Shown: positions 35,766 through 45,816, numbered from the stretch's first letter. The stretch is DNA of 64,000 nt from Methanothrix sp. (GCA_029907715.1 JARYLI010000001.1:62001-126000); one strand, 5' to 3'. Made by a program: numbers and translations. The notes: a model not told the origin generated them from the sequence alone.

Positions 35766-35953
35766 GAGGATCACCTCAAAAAACCATCATTATTATCAAT
35801 TAAATACTTTTTGTAGTGGATCATGCTGCTTTCTGTAACCGCATCGTGCATGTGGAATGCGCCCGGGCTCTTTGGAATCCCGTTTGCAGATCCAGACATC
35901 TCATGTGGTCGGGTCACGGGCTCGAGTCGTGAACGGCATTTGATAAATCGGCA

Positions 35954-36076
35954 TCTTTTATCCATCTGATGACTTGCCCAAAGAGGCACCGCTACTGCTC
36001 TGCGCTCCTTCCGGGGGAATGATTGCGTTCAGCAACCTCCAGGCATGACCCACAAGTTGTTGAATGCATAAGAGCG
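35954..36076 (-). mobile_element. E1 element copy g (123 bp)
   Basis: Perfect 8-bp duplications AATCGGCA at 35946-35953 and 36077-36084. The left end has decayed to TCTTTTATCC, and the right end ATAAGAGCG is intact. Its interior is very close to copy a (4103-4225). Confidence 0.86.
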
Positions 36077-36186
36077 AATCGGCATTCTCTGACAGATCAC
36101 GAATCACGAGATCGCATCCTGTTGAGGCGAGCACACGAACGTCCATCGATTCAAGCACGCAACCGGGGGATGAGCCCGACCACAAT

Positions 36187-36210
36187 CTTAATAATTTATT
36201 TCTTATTAAG
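36187..36210 (-). terminator. A/T-rich inverted repeat after membrane protein gene
   Basis: CTTAATAA (36187-36194) and TTATTAAG (36203-36210) form a perfect 8-bp inverted repeat, 36 bp past the stop of the gene ending at 36246. It may mark a 3' end. Confidence 0.4.
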
Positions 36211-36245
36211 AAATACACATCGTATTTATATTTTCATTTATGTAT

Positions 36246-36929
36246 TCACATGTTCTCGGACAGGCTTGAGAGCCTGTTGATAAGCCAGTTGGTCATGAAT
36301 CCTGTGAGGAAGCACACGAGCATGGTCGAGAAGACGGTGTCATCTGATTTCACGTTAAATGCGATGAGGCCGCTGCTGAAGAGCAGGTACGCCATGTAGC
36401 CGAATATCATGCTGAGCAGCGGTATCGTCGTATACCAGATCCGCTTGTACCTTACCACCATACCATCCCTCCGGAGATCGTCCACAACCCCAGTTAGTAT
36501 CTGGGCGGATGAGCCGAGCCCCGCGAAGAAGGAGCTCCACAGCGGCACTCCGAGGACCCTGACATCAGAGTAGCCGTATATCAGCGCTCCGAAGAGAATG
36601 GCAGAAAGTACTCCATAGAGCACCGCGTAAAGGCCGTAGAGCTTGAAGAAGAACGAGACAGTCCTGGAGCTGTGAATGCGCAGTCCGCGTATGTTGTGCT
36701 TCGCCTCGTTGATCGCGCTGGTCAGCTCGTACTTCGCCCTGTCGTAGTAGAGAAATGCATCCGCGTAGTTGTTCTTGCTCAGCTCCTTGAAGGCCAGGAC
36801 GTAGAAGTCATAGCTGTTCTTGACATCTATCGAGCTTCTGTGAGCGGCCTGCAGCATCCGCCTCAGCCTTCGAAGGGCCAGGCCGAGACCCTCAGGCGAT
36901 ACTTCCTCAAGAGCGTCTTTTGCTTCCAC
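36246..36929 (-). CDS. Four-helix membrane protein of unknown function
   Basis: About 227 residues from GTG 36929. The cytoplasmic N-terminal part (1-90) is helical and charged (LRRLRRMLQAAHRSSIDVKNSYDF). Membrane helices lie at about 100-120, 125-145, 170-195 and 200-222. The start is inferred from the TATA box at 36956-36961, 27-32 nt upstream; the longer frame to 37022 runs over that promoter. Not assigned to a family. It resembles bacterial and archaeal proteins with an N-terminal helical sensor and a small membrane domain. Confidence 0.6.
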   Translation of the reverse strand: MEAKDALEEVSPEGLGLALRRLRRMLQAAHRSSIDVKNSYDFYVLAFKELSKNNYADAFLYYDRAKYELTSAINEAKHNIRGLRIHSSRTVSFFFKLYGLYAVLYGVLSAILFGALIYGYSDVRVLGVPLWSSFFAGLGSSAQILTGVVDDLRRDGMVVRYKRIWYTTIPLLSMIFGYMAYLLFSSGLIAFNVKSDDTVFSTMLVCFLTGFMTNWLINRLSSLSENM

Positions 36930-37296
36930 GAATAAATTTACTTCAGTAATAAGGATATATAGTTTTCCATCAAAAAATTGATTAAAAGATAATAATATTA
37001 ATGGCACTTCAGCAGTGTGCACAAATTTCCGGGCGGGTATGGAGGTTTCATGCTATATCTACAAATCGATTCGGCAAAGGGAGACCGGGGTTCATACGCA
37101 CGCGGGATGGATCACATGTGATATTGCAGGATTTGTCTTAATGCAGATTCCTGCCATACTGTTTGATCTTCATTGATTTAAGACCACACCCAGCGCGGGA
37201 AATGGCCGGCGTGGTTGCTGCCTGAGGAATCTCAGATATCCAGCACACGCTGACAGTGCTGTTGCTCAGAGCGAGTTGGATACGGCTCTTCGGGAC
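36930..37296. other. Intergenic region
   Basis: Holds the TATA box GATATATAG (36954-36962) for the leftward membrane protein gene. No further gene or RNA recognised. Confidence 0.45.
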
Positions 37297-37701
37297 TCAA
37301 CTCATAACGTATCCGCCGCGCGAATAGAAGAACGTCGGCGGTGTTGTGTAGTAAAATGTCATGCCCCGGAGCCCGTAAACGTTGACATCCCACCATGGAT
37401 CGATGCCGAAGTCAGCTGGATCGAAGGTTGTCTTCATGAGATACGAGTAGGCGGGATATCGATAGGCTCCATACACCGGATGGTATATCCCGGGATATCT
37501 GTAATACGGGCTGTAGTATGATGTGTAGTAAGGCAGTCTGTCTACTGGATAAACCCAGCTGTACTCCCACCGGTAGCTGTGAGTCAGAAACGGGTTGTAC
37601 CAAGGTGAGAGCCAGTCATGCTCCAGCGATACCTCCTCCGCCAGGCAAGGTACGGCCAGAATGGATACTGCCAGAGCCACAAGCACGAATCTTTTTCTCA
37701 T
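37297..37701 (-). CDS. Secreted Tyr/Pro/Trp-rich protein, unknown function
   Basis: The 134-residue protein starts with a clear signal peptide (MRKRFVLVALAVSILAVPCLA). The mature part is dominated by tyrosine, proline and tryptophan in short repeats such as YYTSYYSPYYRYPG and YGAYRYPAY, and is almost free of lysine. Such composition is found in adhesive, cross-linked or fibrous surface proteins. Methanothrix cells have a proteinaceous sheath, so a sheath or surface role is conceivable but inferred. No recognised domain. Confidence 0.68.
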   Translation of the reverse strand: MRKRFVLVALAVSILAVPCLAEEVSLEHDWLSPWYNPFLTHSYRWEYSWVYPVDRLPYYTSYYSPYYRYPGIYHPVYGAYRYPAYSYLMKTTFDPADFGIDPWWDVNVYGLRGMTFYYTTPPTFFYSRGGYVMS

Positions 37702-37989
37702 AACCCCACTCGAGCAGAATGTTCTGCGCTGTTAATACTTATGAGTTTCGACGCTATCACCAGGAGCGCAGGCTCCGGAGATCCTGGATCCATGGGGGTG
37801 CTGGCGCGGGTTGCAGGCACATCGATCCCGATACTTTTTGGGTGCAATGATATCGATATCAACAGCCATATGGACCCCGCGAATGCTGTAACCTCTCGGT
37901 GGATGTGGTTCCTGAGTGGCGCTCGAACCGAGCCAGCGATCAGATTCCGGAGAGAAGCTTTAACTCGCATGTGGTATCAACTGACTTTC

Positions 37990-39138
37990 ATGAGGCGCAT
38001 ATACATGGACCACTCGGCCACGACCCCGGTCGCGCCCGAGGTCCTGGAGGCGATGCTGCCGTACTTCAGGGAGATGTATGGCAATGCGTCGAGCCTCCAC
38101 GAGTTCGGCCGGGAGGCGCGTGATGCTGTTGAGGGCGCGAGGGAGAAGCTCGCCTCGCTGATCGGCGCGAGCCCTGAGGAGATATACTTCACGAGCGGGG
38201 GCACAGAGTCGGACAACCTGGCGCTCAAGGGCGTTGCGCTCAGCAGCAAGGGAAAGCATATCATCACGACGTCGATAGAGCATCCTGCGGTTCTTGAGGT
38301 GTGCAGGTCTCTGGAGCGCATGGGCTTCGATGTCACGTGCGTTCCAGTTGATGATCAGGGGATAGTCGATCCGGGAGAGATCGAGAGGGCGATACGCGAT
38401 GATACTGTGCTCATATCCGTCATGCATGCGAACAACGAGATAGGTACAATACAGCCGATAAAGGAGATCGCGGAGATCGCCTCGGAGAGAGACATACTCC
38501 TGCACACGGATGCTGTCCAGACGGTTGGCAAGATACCCGTGAATGTTGACCAGCTTGGTGTTGATCTGCTCTCAATATCTGCGCACAAGTTCTATGGTCC
38601 GAAGGGCGTCGGCGCGCTGTATGTCAGAAAAGGCACGAGGATCGAGAGCATAATCCAGGGCGGTGGGCACGAGAGGGGGCTCAGGTCGGGCACAGAGAAC
38701 GTACCGGGGATCGTGGGTATGGGCAGAGCTGCAGAGCTTGCATCTGAGATGATGGATAGAGAGGCGGAGAGGCTCACAGCGCTGCGCGAGAGGCTCAAGA
38801 GTTTTGTGCTCTCGAACATCGATGACTCCTGGCTCAACGGCCATCCGACTAAGAGACTTCCGATCAACCTTAACTTCGGCTTCGGCAGGGTGGAGGGAGA
38901 GTCGCTGCTGCTCTACCTCGACTCAAAGGGCATAGCAGTCTCCACAGGATCAGCCTGCTCTTCAAAGAAGCTGGAGCCGAGCCACGTGCTCAGGGCCATA
39001 GGCCTGGATCCGGTGAGATGTCATGGCTCCCTCAGGATAACGCTTGGAAGGGATAACACGCAGGAGGATGTCGATTACGCTGGCGAGTGCATCCGTGAGG
39101 CTGTTGAGCGGTTCCGGAGCATATCTGCAATACGGTAG
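37990..39138 (+). CDS. iscS: Cysteine desulfurase (IscS/NifS-like)
   Basis: This 382-residue PLP enzyme releases sulfur from cysteine for Fe-S clusters and thiolation. YMDHSATTPVAPEVL opens the fold, LISVMHANNEIGTIQP and HTDAVQTVGK bind PLP, SAHKFYGPKG holds the PLP lysine, and STGSACSSKK contains the catalytic cysteine. ATG 37990 is chosen because the homologous region starts there; the frame is open far upstream without family resemblance. No adjacent iscU is seen. High demand for Fe-S clusters in ACDS makes this a key supply gene. Confidence 0.93.
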   Translation: MRRIYMDHSATTPVAPEVLEAMLPYFREMYGNASSLHEFGREARDAVEGAREKLASLIGASPEEIYFTSGGTESDNLALKGVALSSKGKHIITTSIEHPAVLEVCRSLERMGFDVTCVPVDDQGIVDPGEIERAIRDDTVLISVMHANNEIGTIQPIKEIAEIASERDILLHTDAVQTVGKIPVNVDQLGVDLLSISAHKFYGPKGVGALYVRKGTRIESIIQGGGHERGLRSGTENVPGIVGMGRAAELASEMMDREAERLTALRERLKSFVLSNIDDSWLNGHPTKRLPINLNFGFGRVEGESLLLYLDSKGIAVSTGSACSSKKLEPSHVLRAIGLDPVRCHGSLRITLGRDNTQEDVDYAGECIREAVERFRSISAIR

Positions 39139-39192
39139 CGACTCCATATGGCAGCGCTGAGCGATTGCGCAGGAACCGCGCTGCGGAGAAAT

Positions 39193-39200
39193 TTTTATAG
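39193..39200 (+). promoter_or_regulatory. TATA box for secreted protein pair
   Basis: TTTTATAG lies 24-31 nt before ATG 39224, predicting a leaderless mRNA that would carry both 39224-40198 and the coupled gene behind it. Confidence 0.6.
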
Positions 39201-39223
39201 TATCACATGAAACAGTCACTCGC

Positions 39224-40198
39224 ATGTCTTCGAAGCGTACCATGCGCTCGGCTGTTCTGCTGCTTCTTCTCCTCATATCTCTGGAAACTGCATCCTGCTG
39301 GAGGAGCTACGAGATCCACGAATATGATACCGGATGGAGCACCGGAAGGAGGTCCACAATGAACATCTCGATGGACCTGTACGGGTACGCTCTCGGCACA
39401 GGAGATCACAGCAGGTACACAGAGATCGATATCAATCATGTCAGCATGAGCGAGCGCGTGGCTGCGAAGAACGGCACCATGGAGGCGGAGGACAGGATCG
39501 CCCTGCAGGCAGCAGGCGATAATGTCAATGCGACATCAACGCTGGTCAAGATACCTGGGACGCAGAACTACATGCTTTCTGTGAATGAGGTATGGCCGGT
39601 CGTGCTGAGCACGTCGAGCACCCTCGACTACAGGGGAGCCGGGATATCAAGCAGGGAGACATTCATCAACAACCTTGATCGTGTTGGGACATCGTATCTT
39701 TACACGAAAGATCTGAGAAAGGAGCGCGCATGCGACATGTACCTCAAGAGCGCATGGTTCCAGCTCTCGATGAACGACAGCACAGACACGATCATATCAG
39801 ATCTCTTCCGTCCAAACAAAAACATCCACTACAGCATAAGCTCGCACTCCTCCGGACTTGTCATGCAGAGGTACAGGCAGTACTCCGATAAAACTACAGC
39901 CTCCGAGGGATTCGACACCTACTGGGGGAGCTTCGATATACGTTCTGTCATTGATATGGAAGGCAGAGGAAAGAACCTCGGGCTGGAGGAGTCCTGGGTT
40001 GGAAAGAACACATACGATGCAGCTGTCATAAATGAAGCTCCGGAAGGGAGAGTTTACATGTGCGGATGCCTCGGGTATGATGTTGTCTCCGTGAGATCTC
40101 CTGGTCCGGAATGGCTCTCATGCTGCCAGTCCGATGATACAGGAGCGATCAGATCTCTCAGGGATTCGATATGGAGCTGCTCAGGGGATGTGCGATGA
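39224..40198 (+). CDS. Secreted protein of unknown function
   Basis: The 324-residue protein has a signal peptide (SAVLLLLLLISLETASC). The mature region is rich in Ser, Thr, Asn and Tyr, with beta-strand alternation and several N-glycosylation sequons such as NGT and NDS. Six Cys cluster near the C-terminus (CGCLGYD and CCQSDD, then CSGD), which suggests disulfides or metal binding. No family recognised. Its stop overlaps the next start (ATGA at 40195), so the two are translated together and may work together. Confidence 0.72.
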   Translation: MSSKRTMRSAVLLLLLLISLETASCWRSYEIHEYDTGWSTGRRSTMNISMDLYGYALGTGDHSRYTEIDINHVSMSERVAAKNGTMEAEDRIALQAAGDNVNATSTLVKIPGTQNYMLSVNEVWPVVLSTSSTLDYRGAGISSRETFINNLDRVGTSYLYTKDLRKERACDMYLKSAWFQLSMNDSTDTIISDLFRPNKNIHYSISSHSSGLVMQRYRQYSDKTTASEGFDTYWGSFDIRSVIDMEGRGKNLGLEESWVGKNTYDAAVINEAPEGRVYMCGCLGYDVVSVRSPGPEWLSCCQSDDTGAIRSLRDSIWSCSGDVR

Positions 40199-41454
40199 GG
40201 CTGAGTGTCATTAAGCAGGGTCGTGGTTCTTCTGCGAGTTCAAAGCAGATCGTTATGCATCGCAGTTTGGGGTCGAAACCCGGCGCGCTGCCTGTTATTC
40301 TGTTGCTGCTTGCCATTCCCATTTCAGGTGCGGTGGATGTAGCGATCCAGTACAGCGACAGCACGCCAGATGATGGCATGTGGCTCGCAGGCGACCAGGG
40401 TCACGCGGTCCTCTTCGCGCCTCCGGAGAACTGGACACTGTCAAGGATTGCGGTCTGCGGCATGCTCAACCGCGATGGGATATTCGTCCTGGAGATATGG
40501 GATGCGGCCCTCAACCTGGTTTACAGAACCACAGACCTCTCTGGAGCTTACTTTGGCAGCAATCTGAGCTGGGCTGAGATAGATGTGCCTGATCTCAGAA
40601 TTGATGGGCCTTTCTTCGTGGTGTTCTTCGAGTACTCCACGGTCTTCGTTGGAATTGATAAAAACACAACACTCAATCGCTCTTTCGTCGCATCCAGGAG
40701 CCCCAGCATGCTTTCATCCCCAGGCGATTACGAGTGGATGATTGCAGCAATCGGCCACATCACATCTCTCCCCCCGCGGATCAACGCATCCTATGAGAAC
40801 CTCACTGATGGCATTGTCATAAAGGCAGATATCTCAGATACCGAGGGGGATCTCGCCGGCGTCTCTCTATACATATTAGACCAGAAGAGCGGAGAGGTTG
40901 TGTGGATGGATAAGGCGGATTTAAACGGGAGCAGATCAGAGATCAGGTTCATCTGGCCGAGGGTGGTGTACGGCGTGAGCTGCGGCTCTGAGCGTGTGTC
41001 TCCCGTCGTTGCCGTTGAGACGAGAGGCGTTCCTGAGAATATATCGAGGTACATGAGATACTCTGCACCCTGCCTGCTGAACTTGACAGATGAGGGGCCG
41101 TTCTCAGATGCACTGGCATACTTCGGAGAGGATATGGAGCTGCATGCGATCGAGGGGCTTGATGGAAGGATCCATTACCTCTCAAAGGAGCTCTTCGAGA
41201 CGCTCAGGCCTGAGGGTCGGTACTCTGATTATGTGAGAGAGAACATAACGATCATCGAGGGCAGGAGCTCTCTGCGATTCATCTCGATGGGCGAGAGCCT
41301 TGCGTTCCACAGGCCGATTTATCTCAAGAGATCTCCGATCTTCCATTACGATATGAAGCTTGAAAGGGAAGCAGCAGGATCACAGTACGCTGCGGTGCTG
41401 ATCGCATCTGATTTCCACGGCGCGGCTGCGAGAGCATCCCTGGAGATCGGATAG
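40195..41454 (+). CDS. Secreted or surface protein, unknown function, coupled to upstream gene
   Basis: About 419 residues from ATG 40195, overlapping the previous stop by 4 bp. An internal hydrophobic stretch GALPVILLLLAIPISGAVD (about 30-48) follows a basic N-terminus and is probably the signal peptide. The mature part has beta-sandwich-like segments: a first domain on surface exposure (about 50-175, LDIWDAALNLVY-like pattern) and a second starting RINASYENLTDGIVIKADIS. Many N-x-S/T sites. No domain assignable. Confidence 0.7.
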   Translation: MRLSVIKQGRGSSASSKQIVMHRSLGSKPGALPVILLLLAIPISGAVDVAIQYSDSTPDDGMWLAGDQGHAVLFAPPENWTLSRIAVCGMLNRDGIFVLEIWDAALNLVYRTTDLSGAYFGSNLSWAEIDVPDLRIDGPFFVVFFEYSTVFVGIDKNTTLNRSFVASRSPSMLSSPGDYEWMIAAIGHITSLPPRINASYENLTDGIVIKADISDTEGDLAGVSLYILDQKSGEVVWMDKADLNGSRSEIRFIWPRVVYGVSCGSERVSPVVAVETRGVPENISRYMRYSAPCLLNLTDEGPFSDALAYFGEDMELHAIEGLDGRIHYLSKELFETLRPEGRYSDYVRENITIIEGRSSLRFISMGESLAFHRPIYLKRSPIFHYDMKLEREAAGSQYAAVLIASDFHGAAARASLEIG

Positions 41455-41557
41455 GAGCCGCCCTCCGCGGGGATGGTTTCGATTCAGGTGTCTCGAGCAT
41501 CATTGTATTTATACCAATGAATACTTACTGCGGAAGTCAATGACCACTAAAGAGCCT

Positions 41558-41680
41558 CGCTCTTATGTGCGCAGCAACTTGCAGAGCATGCAATGTGGTC
41601 GATGAAAGCATTCATTTGTCGAAACGAACGCATAGCATGACCTCTGCTCCTTCAGACAAGTCATCAAATGGATAAGAGCG
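41558..41680 (+). mobile_element. E1 element copy h (123 bp)
   Basis: Good terminal repeats CGCTCTTAT and ATAAGAGCG, but the 8 bp on each side (AAGAGCCT and TAAGTTGT) do not match. It is the only copy of nine without a target duplication, so its flanks were rearranged or have decayed. Confidence 0.8.
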
Positions 41681-41971
41681 TAAGTTGTTATGAGATGATG
41701 AGCGAATTGTTTTATCAGCAACATAGGATTGGACAAAACCGCAGAAGATGTGTTGATGCGATCGGAAAGGGTTATTTCTTTGGTTGAGAGGGGGCGGCAT
41801 TTAAAAACATCTGGCAGTGTGCCGAAATTGCTGTAAGTTGACCCCCATGCTGGCGCGAAGCATACCGATCAGTTTCGAATTTACAGCGAATTCGATACAC
41901 TGCCAGAGCAGAGCACCCAGTAGCAGAAGCTGACCGAAATTTACTTTAACCGATATGTAAGAGGACCGCAC

Positions 41972-42145
41972 ATGGCAAAGAAGAAAGGCGAAGGTCCGGG
42001 CCTGATGTCATCGGCCGGCCTGATGAGATACTTCGAATCTGAGGAGACCTCGATAAAGCTCGACCCGAAGATGGTCGTGGGCGCTGGTATAGCATCCGGG
42101 GTCGCGATAATGGCCCTGAACATAACCTTCGGGCTCTGGCCCTAG
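41972..42145 (+). CDS. secG: Sec61-beta/SecG, protein translocase subunit
   Basis: A 57-residue protein missed by length filters. MAKKKGEGPGLMSSAGLMRYFESEE is the conserved N-terminal cytoplasmic part of archaeal Sec61-beta. A single membrane helix follows (VVGAGIASGVAIMALNITFGL). It forms the Sec channel with SecY and SecE. Upstream TTTACTTTAAC is a TATA-like promoter. It converges with the ATP-grasp gene and overlaps its end by 4 bp. Confidence 0.93.
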   Translation: MAKKKGEGPGLMSSAGLMRYFESEETSIKLDPKMVVGAGIASGVAIMALNITFGLWP

Positions 42146-43041
42146 AGCTCATCCAGCTTGAAGGTCATCTCTCCATCCACTTCCACGCTCTCCGGCAGCC
42201 CGCCGAAGCTCGCCCTGAGTATGAGGTCTGCCAGCTCCCATCTGAGCACCTTCGAGCATCCGACGATCGATGTTGTGAGGCGCGCATTCACATCCACCAC
42301 TCTGGGAAGATCGCCCACAACCAGATCGATGCCCGCATACCCCTTCAATCCGAGCGCCTCTGCGGCCCTCCTCGCCACACTCCATATCTCCTCTGCCCGC
42401 GGAGATCTGTACGGCACCTGGCTACCGGCATAGACGAACCTGCTGCCCTTCATCTCTATTATCTGCCTGTTTATCGTGAGCGGCAGGAACCGTTCTCTAC
42501 CCCGGATGAAGCTGACGCTGAGATGCACGCCCTCGACATATCTGGTCGTGATGCAGCCCTCTGGAGCGTTGGGAAAGGATGAGATGATGACACCATCTGA
42601 GCCGCAGCCGTATCTGGGCTTCACGACATACACACTGCATTCACATTCCGGAGATTCGACAATATCTGCCACAGGCACTCCTGCCCTCTTCAGGGTCAGC
42701 GTGCACTCGAGCTTGTCAGCGCAGAGCCGCGCTGCCTCCCTGTCAGATCCCAGATTGACCATCCTGTTCTCAACTGCCTCTATGAGATCGGATGCGAGGG
42801 GGTCAGGTGCCACGATCAATCCCGCGTCTGCATCGATGGATCTAAGAAATCCCTTGAGGTCGCTCCGCTCGAGAAGTACCGGGACGCCTGCATCGACAAC
42901 CGGCCCGGATGTGGGGTACACCACCCTGTGACCGCATCTCACAAAGCTCCGGGCTATCGTCGAGAGCATCGCCCTCCCCTCGATCTCGTATGTTCCGCCA
43001 AGACCTGTGGCGATCGCATACTCAGCTATCAGTATCTTCAT
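42142..43041 (-). CDS. mfnD: ATP-grasp ligase, probable tyramine-L-glutamate ligase
   Basis: The 299-residue ATP-grasp enzyme has an N-terminal Rossmann-like half, central YVVKPRYGCGSDGV with the nucleotide-binding lysine and Gly loop, and a late DLPRVVDVNARLTTS that binds the metals. It fits the COG1821-type methanogen proteins that include MfnD, which adds glutamate to tyramine in methanofuran synthesis. The tyrosine decarboxylase MfnA at 48.3 kb makes the tyramine substrate. Family placement is by pattern, so another small-molecule ligase is possible. Tail-to-tail overlap with secG. Confidence 0.66.
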   Translation of the reverse strand: MKILIAEYAIATGLGGTYEIEGRAMLSTIARSFVRCGHRVVYPTSGPVVDAGVPVLLERSDLKGFLRSIDADAGLIVAPDPLASDLIEAVENRMVNLGSDREAARLCADKLECTLTLKRAGVPVADIVESPECECSVYVVKPRYGCGSDGVIISSFPNAPEGCITTRYVEGVHLSVSFIRGRERFLPLTINRQIIEMKGSRFVYAGSQVPYRSPRAEEIWSVARRAAEALGLKGYAGIDLVVGDLPRVVDVNARLTTSIVGCSKVLRWELADLILRASFGGLPESVEVDGEMTFKLDEL

Positions 43042-43140
43042 GCGAGAGACGCTCCGGAGCGGAGATTTGAGGCTGCGACATCCGCTCTATCATTCCATTG
43101 AGGCAGCGTGTTCTCATAAACCATCATCTTTGCTGTGTGT

Positions 43141-44607
43141 TCAGTACTGCCTGGCCATGTACGTCGATCCTGTGGACTCCCGGCCGCATATCAGACAGCG
43201 CATGGGCGGTATCTCATCCCCTCTGGGCTCTCCGAGCAGGTTCGCGCCGACCTGATCCTCAAGGGCATGACCGCACTCCACAGATCCGCACCACGGAACC
43301 CTGGCCACGCCGGACTGCACCTGCGACCTCGCTTCATCCAGGGAGGATACTAGTTTTATCTTCGAGTCCATGAACTCCTTCGCGCGGTTGTAGAGAACAG
43401 ACTGCAGCTCATCGGCCTCTGCGATGATCGCATCAACAAGCCCCTCTCCCATGGGCAGGGTCTTTCTCACCCCATCCCTTCTGACGATGGTCACAACGCC
43501 GTTTTTGATGTCCCTGGGGCCTATCTCTATCCGCACAGGAACACCACGCATCTCCCACTTGTAGAACTTCGCGCCAGGACGCTCATCCCCATCATCAAGC
43601 TTGACCCTTATGTTTCTGCCTGCGAGCAGGGACTCGATCGACCTGCAGACATCGATTATCGGCTCTCTCTCCCCGAATATGATCGGCACAATGACGACCT
43701 GCACCGGCGCGACCCGCCAGGGCAAAACCAGGCCCTTATCGTCGCCATGAACCGCTATGAGGGCTGCTATGCATCTCTCAGAAATTCCATAGCATGTCTG
43801 ATTGACGTACCTCTGCTCCCCATGCTCATCCTCGTATGTTATCTCGTACGTCTTCGCGAAGTTTGTTCCCAGAAGGTGCGCGGTTCCGACCTGAAGGGTT
43901 CTCCCGTCGGGCATTATTACATCCAGGGCGATCGAGTAATCCGCTCCAGGGAACTTGTCCCAGGACGGCCGCTTGCTCACCAGGCATGGAATTGCAAGCC
44001 GCCTGTAGAACTCGATGTACCTCTGGACAGCGATCTCGACCTGCATAGCCGCCTCCTCCCATGTGGCGTGCGCTGTGTGGGCCTCCTTGAACGACGTTAT
44101 CTCCCTGAGACGGATGAGGGGGCGGGTGTGCTTCGTCTCGTAGCGGAATGTGTTGACTATCTGGTATATCCTGAGGGGGAGGTCTGCATGCGATCGTATC
44201 CAGAGCCTTAGCATCGGATATATCGCGGTCTCGCTCGTCGGACGTAGCGCAAGCTTGATGTCCAGGGGATCCCGGCCGCCATGCGTCACCCAGTATACCT
44301 CATCCTCGAAGCCCTTTATGTGCTCGGCCTCCTTCATGAACTCGGTCTCTGGGATGAGCAGCGGGAACTGTGTCTCGTAGTGATCGACATCGAGAAGCTC
44401 TTTTATTATCTGGTAGACATGACTTCTGAGCGCAAAGCCGAACGGATACCAGACGCTCATGCCCTTAACAGGATACCTGACATCGACTATCTCTGCGTTC
44501 TTCAAAAGCTCATGGTACCATTCGCTGAAGTTCGACTTTGGGGGGAGCTTTGCCTCCCTCTCCTCTTTTCTCACCATCTGCGTCTCTTGAGCATCATTCA
44601 TCTTCAT
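43141..44607 (-). CDS. proS: Prolyl-tRNA synthetase (archaeal/eukaryotic type)
   Basis: The 488-residue class II synthetase has motif 2 ([17 protein letters not shown]), motif 3 region near [11 protein letters not shown], anticodon-binding domain from about 290, and the zinc-like C-terminal domain with [13 protein letters not shown] and [10 protein letters not shown], typical of the archaeal form. ATG 44607 is chosen; GTG 44610 and ATG 44601 are close alternatives. It overlaps or abuts the stop of the SpoIIM-like gene, so the two are probably coupled. Confidence 0.95.
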   Translation of the reverse strand: MKMNDAQETQMVRKEEREAKLPPKSNFSEWYHELLKNAEIVDVRYPVKGMSVWYPFGFALRSHVYQIIKELLDVDHYETQFPLLIPETEFMKEAEHIKGFEDEVYWVTHGGRDPLDIKLALRPTSETAIYPMLRLWIRSHADLPLRIYQIVNTFRYETKHTRPLIRLREITSFKEAHTAHATWEEAAMQVEIAVQRYIEFYRRLAIPCLVSKRPSWDKFPGADYSIALDVIMPDGRTLQVGTAHLLGTNFAKTYEITYEDEHGEQRYVNQTCYGISERCIAALIAVHGDDKGLVLPWRVAPVQVVIVPIIFGEREPIIDVCRSIESLLAGRNIRVKLDDGDERPGAKFYKWEMRGVPVRIEIGPRDIKNGVVTIVRRDGVRKTLPMGEGLVDAIIAEADELQSVLYNRAKEFMDSKIKLVSSLDEARSQVQSGVARVPWCGSVECGHALEDQVGANLLGEPRGDEIPPMRCLICGRESTGSTYMARQY

Positions 44608-44609
44608 CA

Positions 44610-45188
44610 CTACCGGGATGCAAGGGATATTGCGAGGGGTGTGATAAATGTTTCAATCACTGCCGCGACGAACAGCAGCGGAGCAACCCTGTACATCAGG
44701 AAGCTGATGGCAGCACGCGCCTCCCCTCCGAGGTCACCATCGCCATCAATCACTGTCATGATAAAGATGTGGCCAAGCCGCAGGCCGATCGCTATGCTCA
44801 CCAGCACCGCTGGAAGCTCCACAATTCCATGCGGCAGAATTCCCGCCAGAAGGTAGAGAACGCCCTCCTTCTGGGTGACCTGGTATGATACAATGCCAAC
44901 AAGAATGCCGTTGGAGATGGCGACAAGCAGAGGCACTATGCCTGCGCCCACCCCGAGAAGCACAGCCATCGCGCATGCCAGAAGGTTTTTTGCGAATATA
45001 AGGATCATTATCATGAGAGGCGGCAGATCTGTGATCCATTTGAGCATCTGCAGCTCCTTCATCCACTCCTCCGCAATCGCTGGATTCTGCTCAGCTGCCA
45101 TGAATCCCGATGCAGCGGCGGCGAAGAACAGAATGACGGATACCGCGATATAGCCTCTGATCGATCTCAGGTATGCGATAAATTTCAC
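44610..45188 (-). CDS. SpoIIM/DUF95-like membrane protein
   Basis: 192 residues with five hydrophobic segments (about 13-32, 58-82, 86-110, 115-140, 160-185). The [20 protein letters not shown] segment is the family signature. SpoIIM is a sporulation protein in Bacillus, but archaeal relatives act in an unknown membrane process. GTG start at 45188 is 4 bp after the LysE-like stop, so the genes form an operon with proS. Confidence 0.85.
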   Translation of the reverse strand: MKFIAYLRSIRGYIAVSVILFFAAAASGFMAAEQNPAIAEEWMKELQMLKWITDLPPLMIMILIFAKNLLACAMAVLLGVGAGIVPLLVAISNGILVGIVSYQVTQKEGVLYLLAGILPHGIVELPAVLVSIAIGLRLGHIFIMTVIDGDGDLGGEARAAISFLMYRVAPLLFVAAVIETFITPLAISLASR

Positions 45189-45192
45189 AGTA

Positions 45193-45816
45193 TCACCATC
45201 CGAGAGACCCGGCCACTCCGCTCAGGTAGTACAGTCCGAATATCATCAGGAATATGCCGCATGCGGAGAGAACGTACCTGTATCCCCTCTCCGAGAGGAC
45301 GCCCTTTCCCCTGTCAACGCTCGTCGATACGAGTGTGTACCAGCCGAAGTCCGCGCCCCAGTGGCCTATCATGAACGCTGCGGCGAGCAGAAATCCGCCT
45401 CTGAGTCCGTCAAGCAGCATTGCAGAGCCGACGGAAAGCCACCATATCCAGAAGTAGGGGTTGGCAGCGCTCGTCAGGGCTCCGGCGATGTACGGGTTTG
45501 ATGATATCTCATATCCCTGTGATGATATGGATGCATTGCTCGCTCCCCGCAGCGTCAGCGCCCCGAATACCATGAGGGCAGTGCCTCCGATCAGCGATAT
45601 CGGAACTCTGTATGCATCTGCGGCGCCGCTGAGGCCCATGAGTATCAGCACGAATATCAGCATCTCAACAAATGCATGGCCGATCGAGACCTTCGGCCCT
45701 GAGGTCCACCCGCTCTTCAGTGAGCTGTTCACAGTTGCGACGAGAGTTGGCCCTGGCGCCAGCGCGCCTGTGAGCCCGATGGCAAACGCGACGAGAAGCA
45801 TCTCCATTACATTCAT
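45193..45816 (-). CDS. LysE-type amino-acid exporter
   Basis: About 207 residues from ATG 45816. LysE-family opening MLLVAFAIGLTGALAPGPTLVATV, six membrane helices, and the conserved ANPYFWIWWLSVGSAML. Such proteins export amino acids or related solutes. The start is set by the TATA box ATAAATAT (45839-45846, minus strand), 23-30 nt upstream; the longer frame to 45969 would run across that promoter and into the ppsA leader. Confidence 0.87.
   Translation of the reverse strand: MNVMEMLLVAFAIGLTGALAPGPTLVATVNSSLKSGWTSGPKVSIGHAFVEMLIFVLILMGLSGAADAYRVPISLIGGTALMVFGALTLRGASNASISSQGYEISSNPYIAGALTSAANPYFWIWWLSVGSAMLLDGLRGGFLLAAAFMIGHWGADFGWYTLVSTSVDRGKGVLSERGYRYVLSACGIFLMIFGLYYLSGVAGSLGW

Noticed and set aside
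37618-37989. N-terminal extension of the cysteine desulfurase frame
   Set aside because: Homologous sequence begins at 37990 (MRRIYMDHS); the upstream part overlaps the Tyr-rich protein gene and has no family resemblance.
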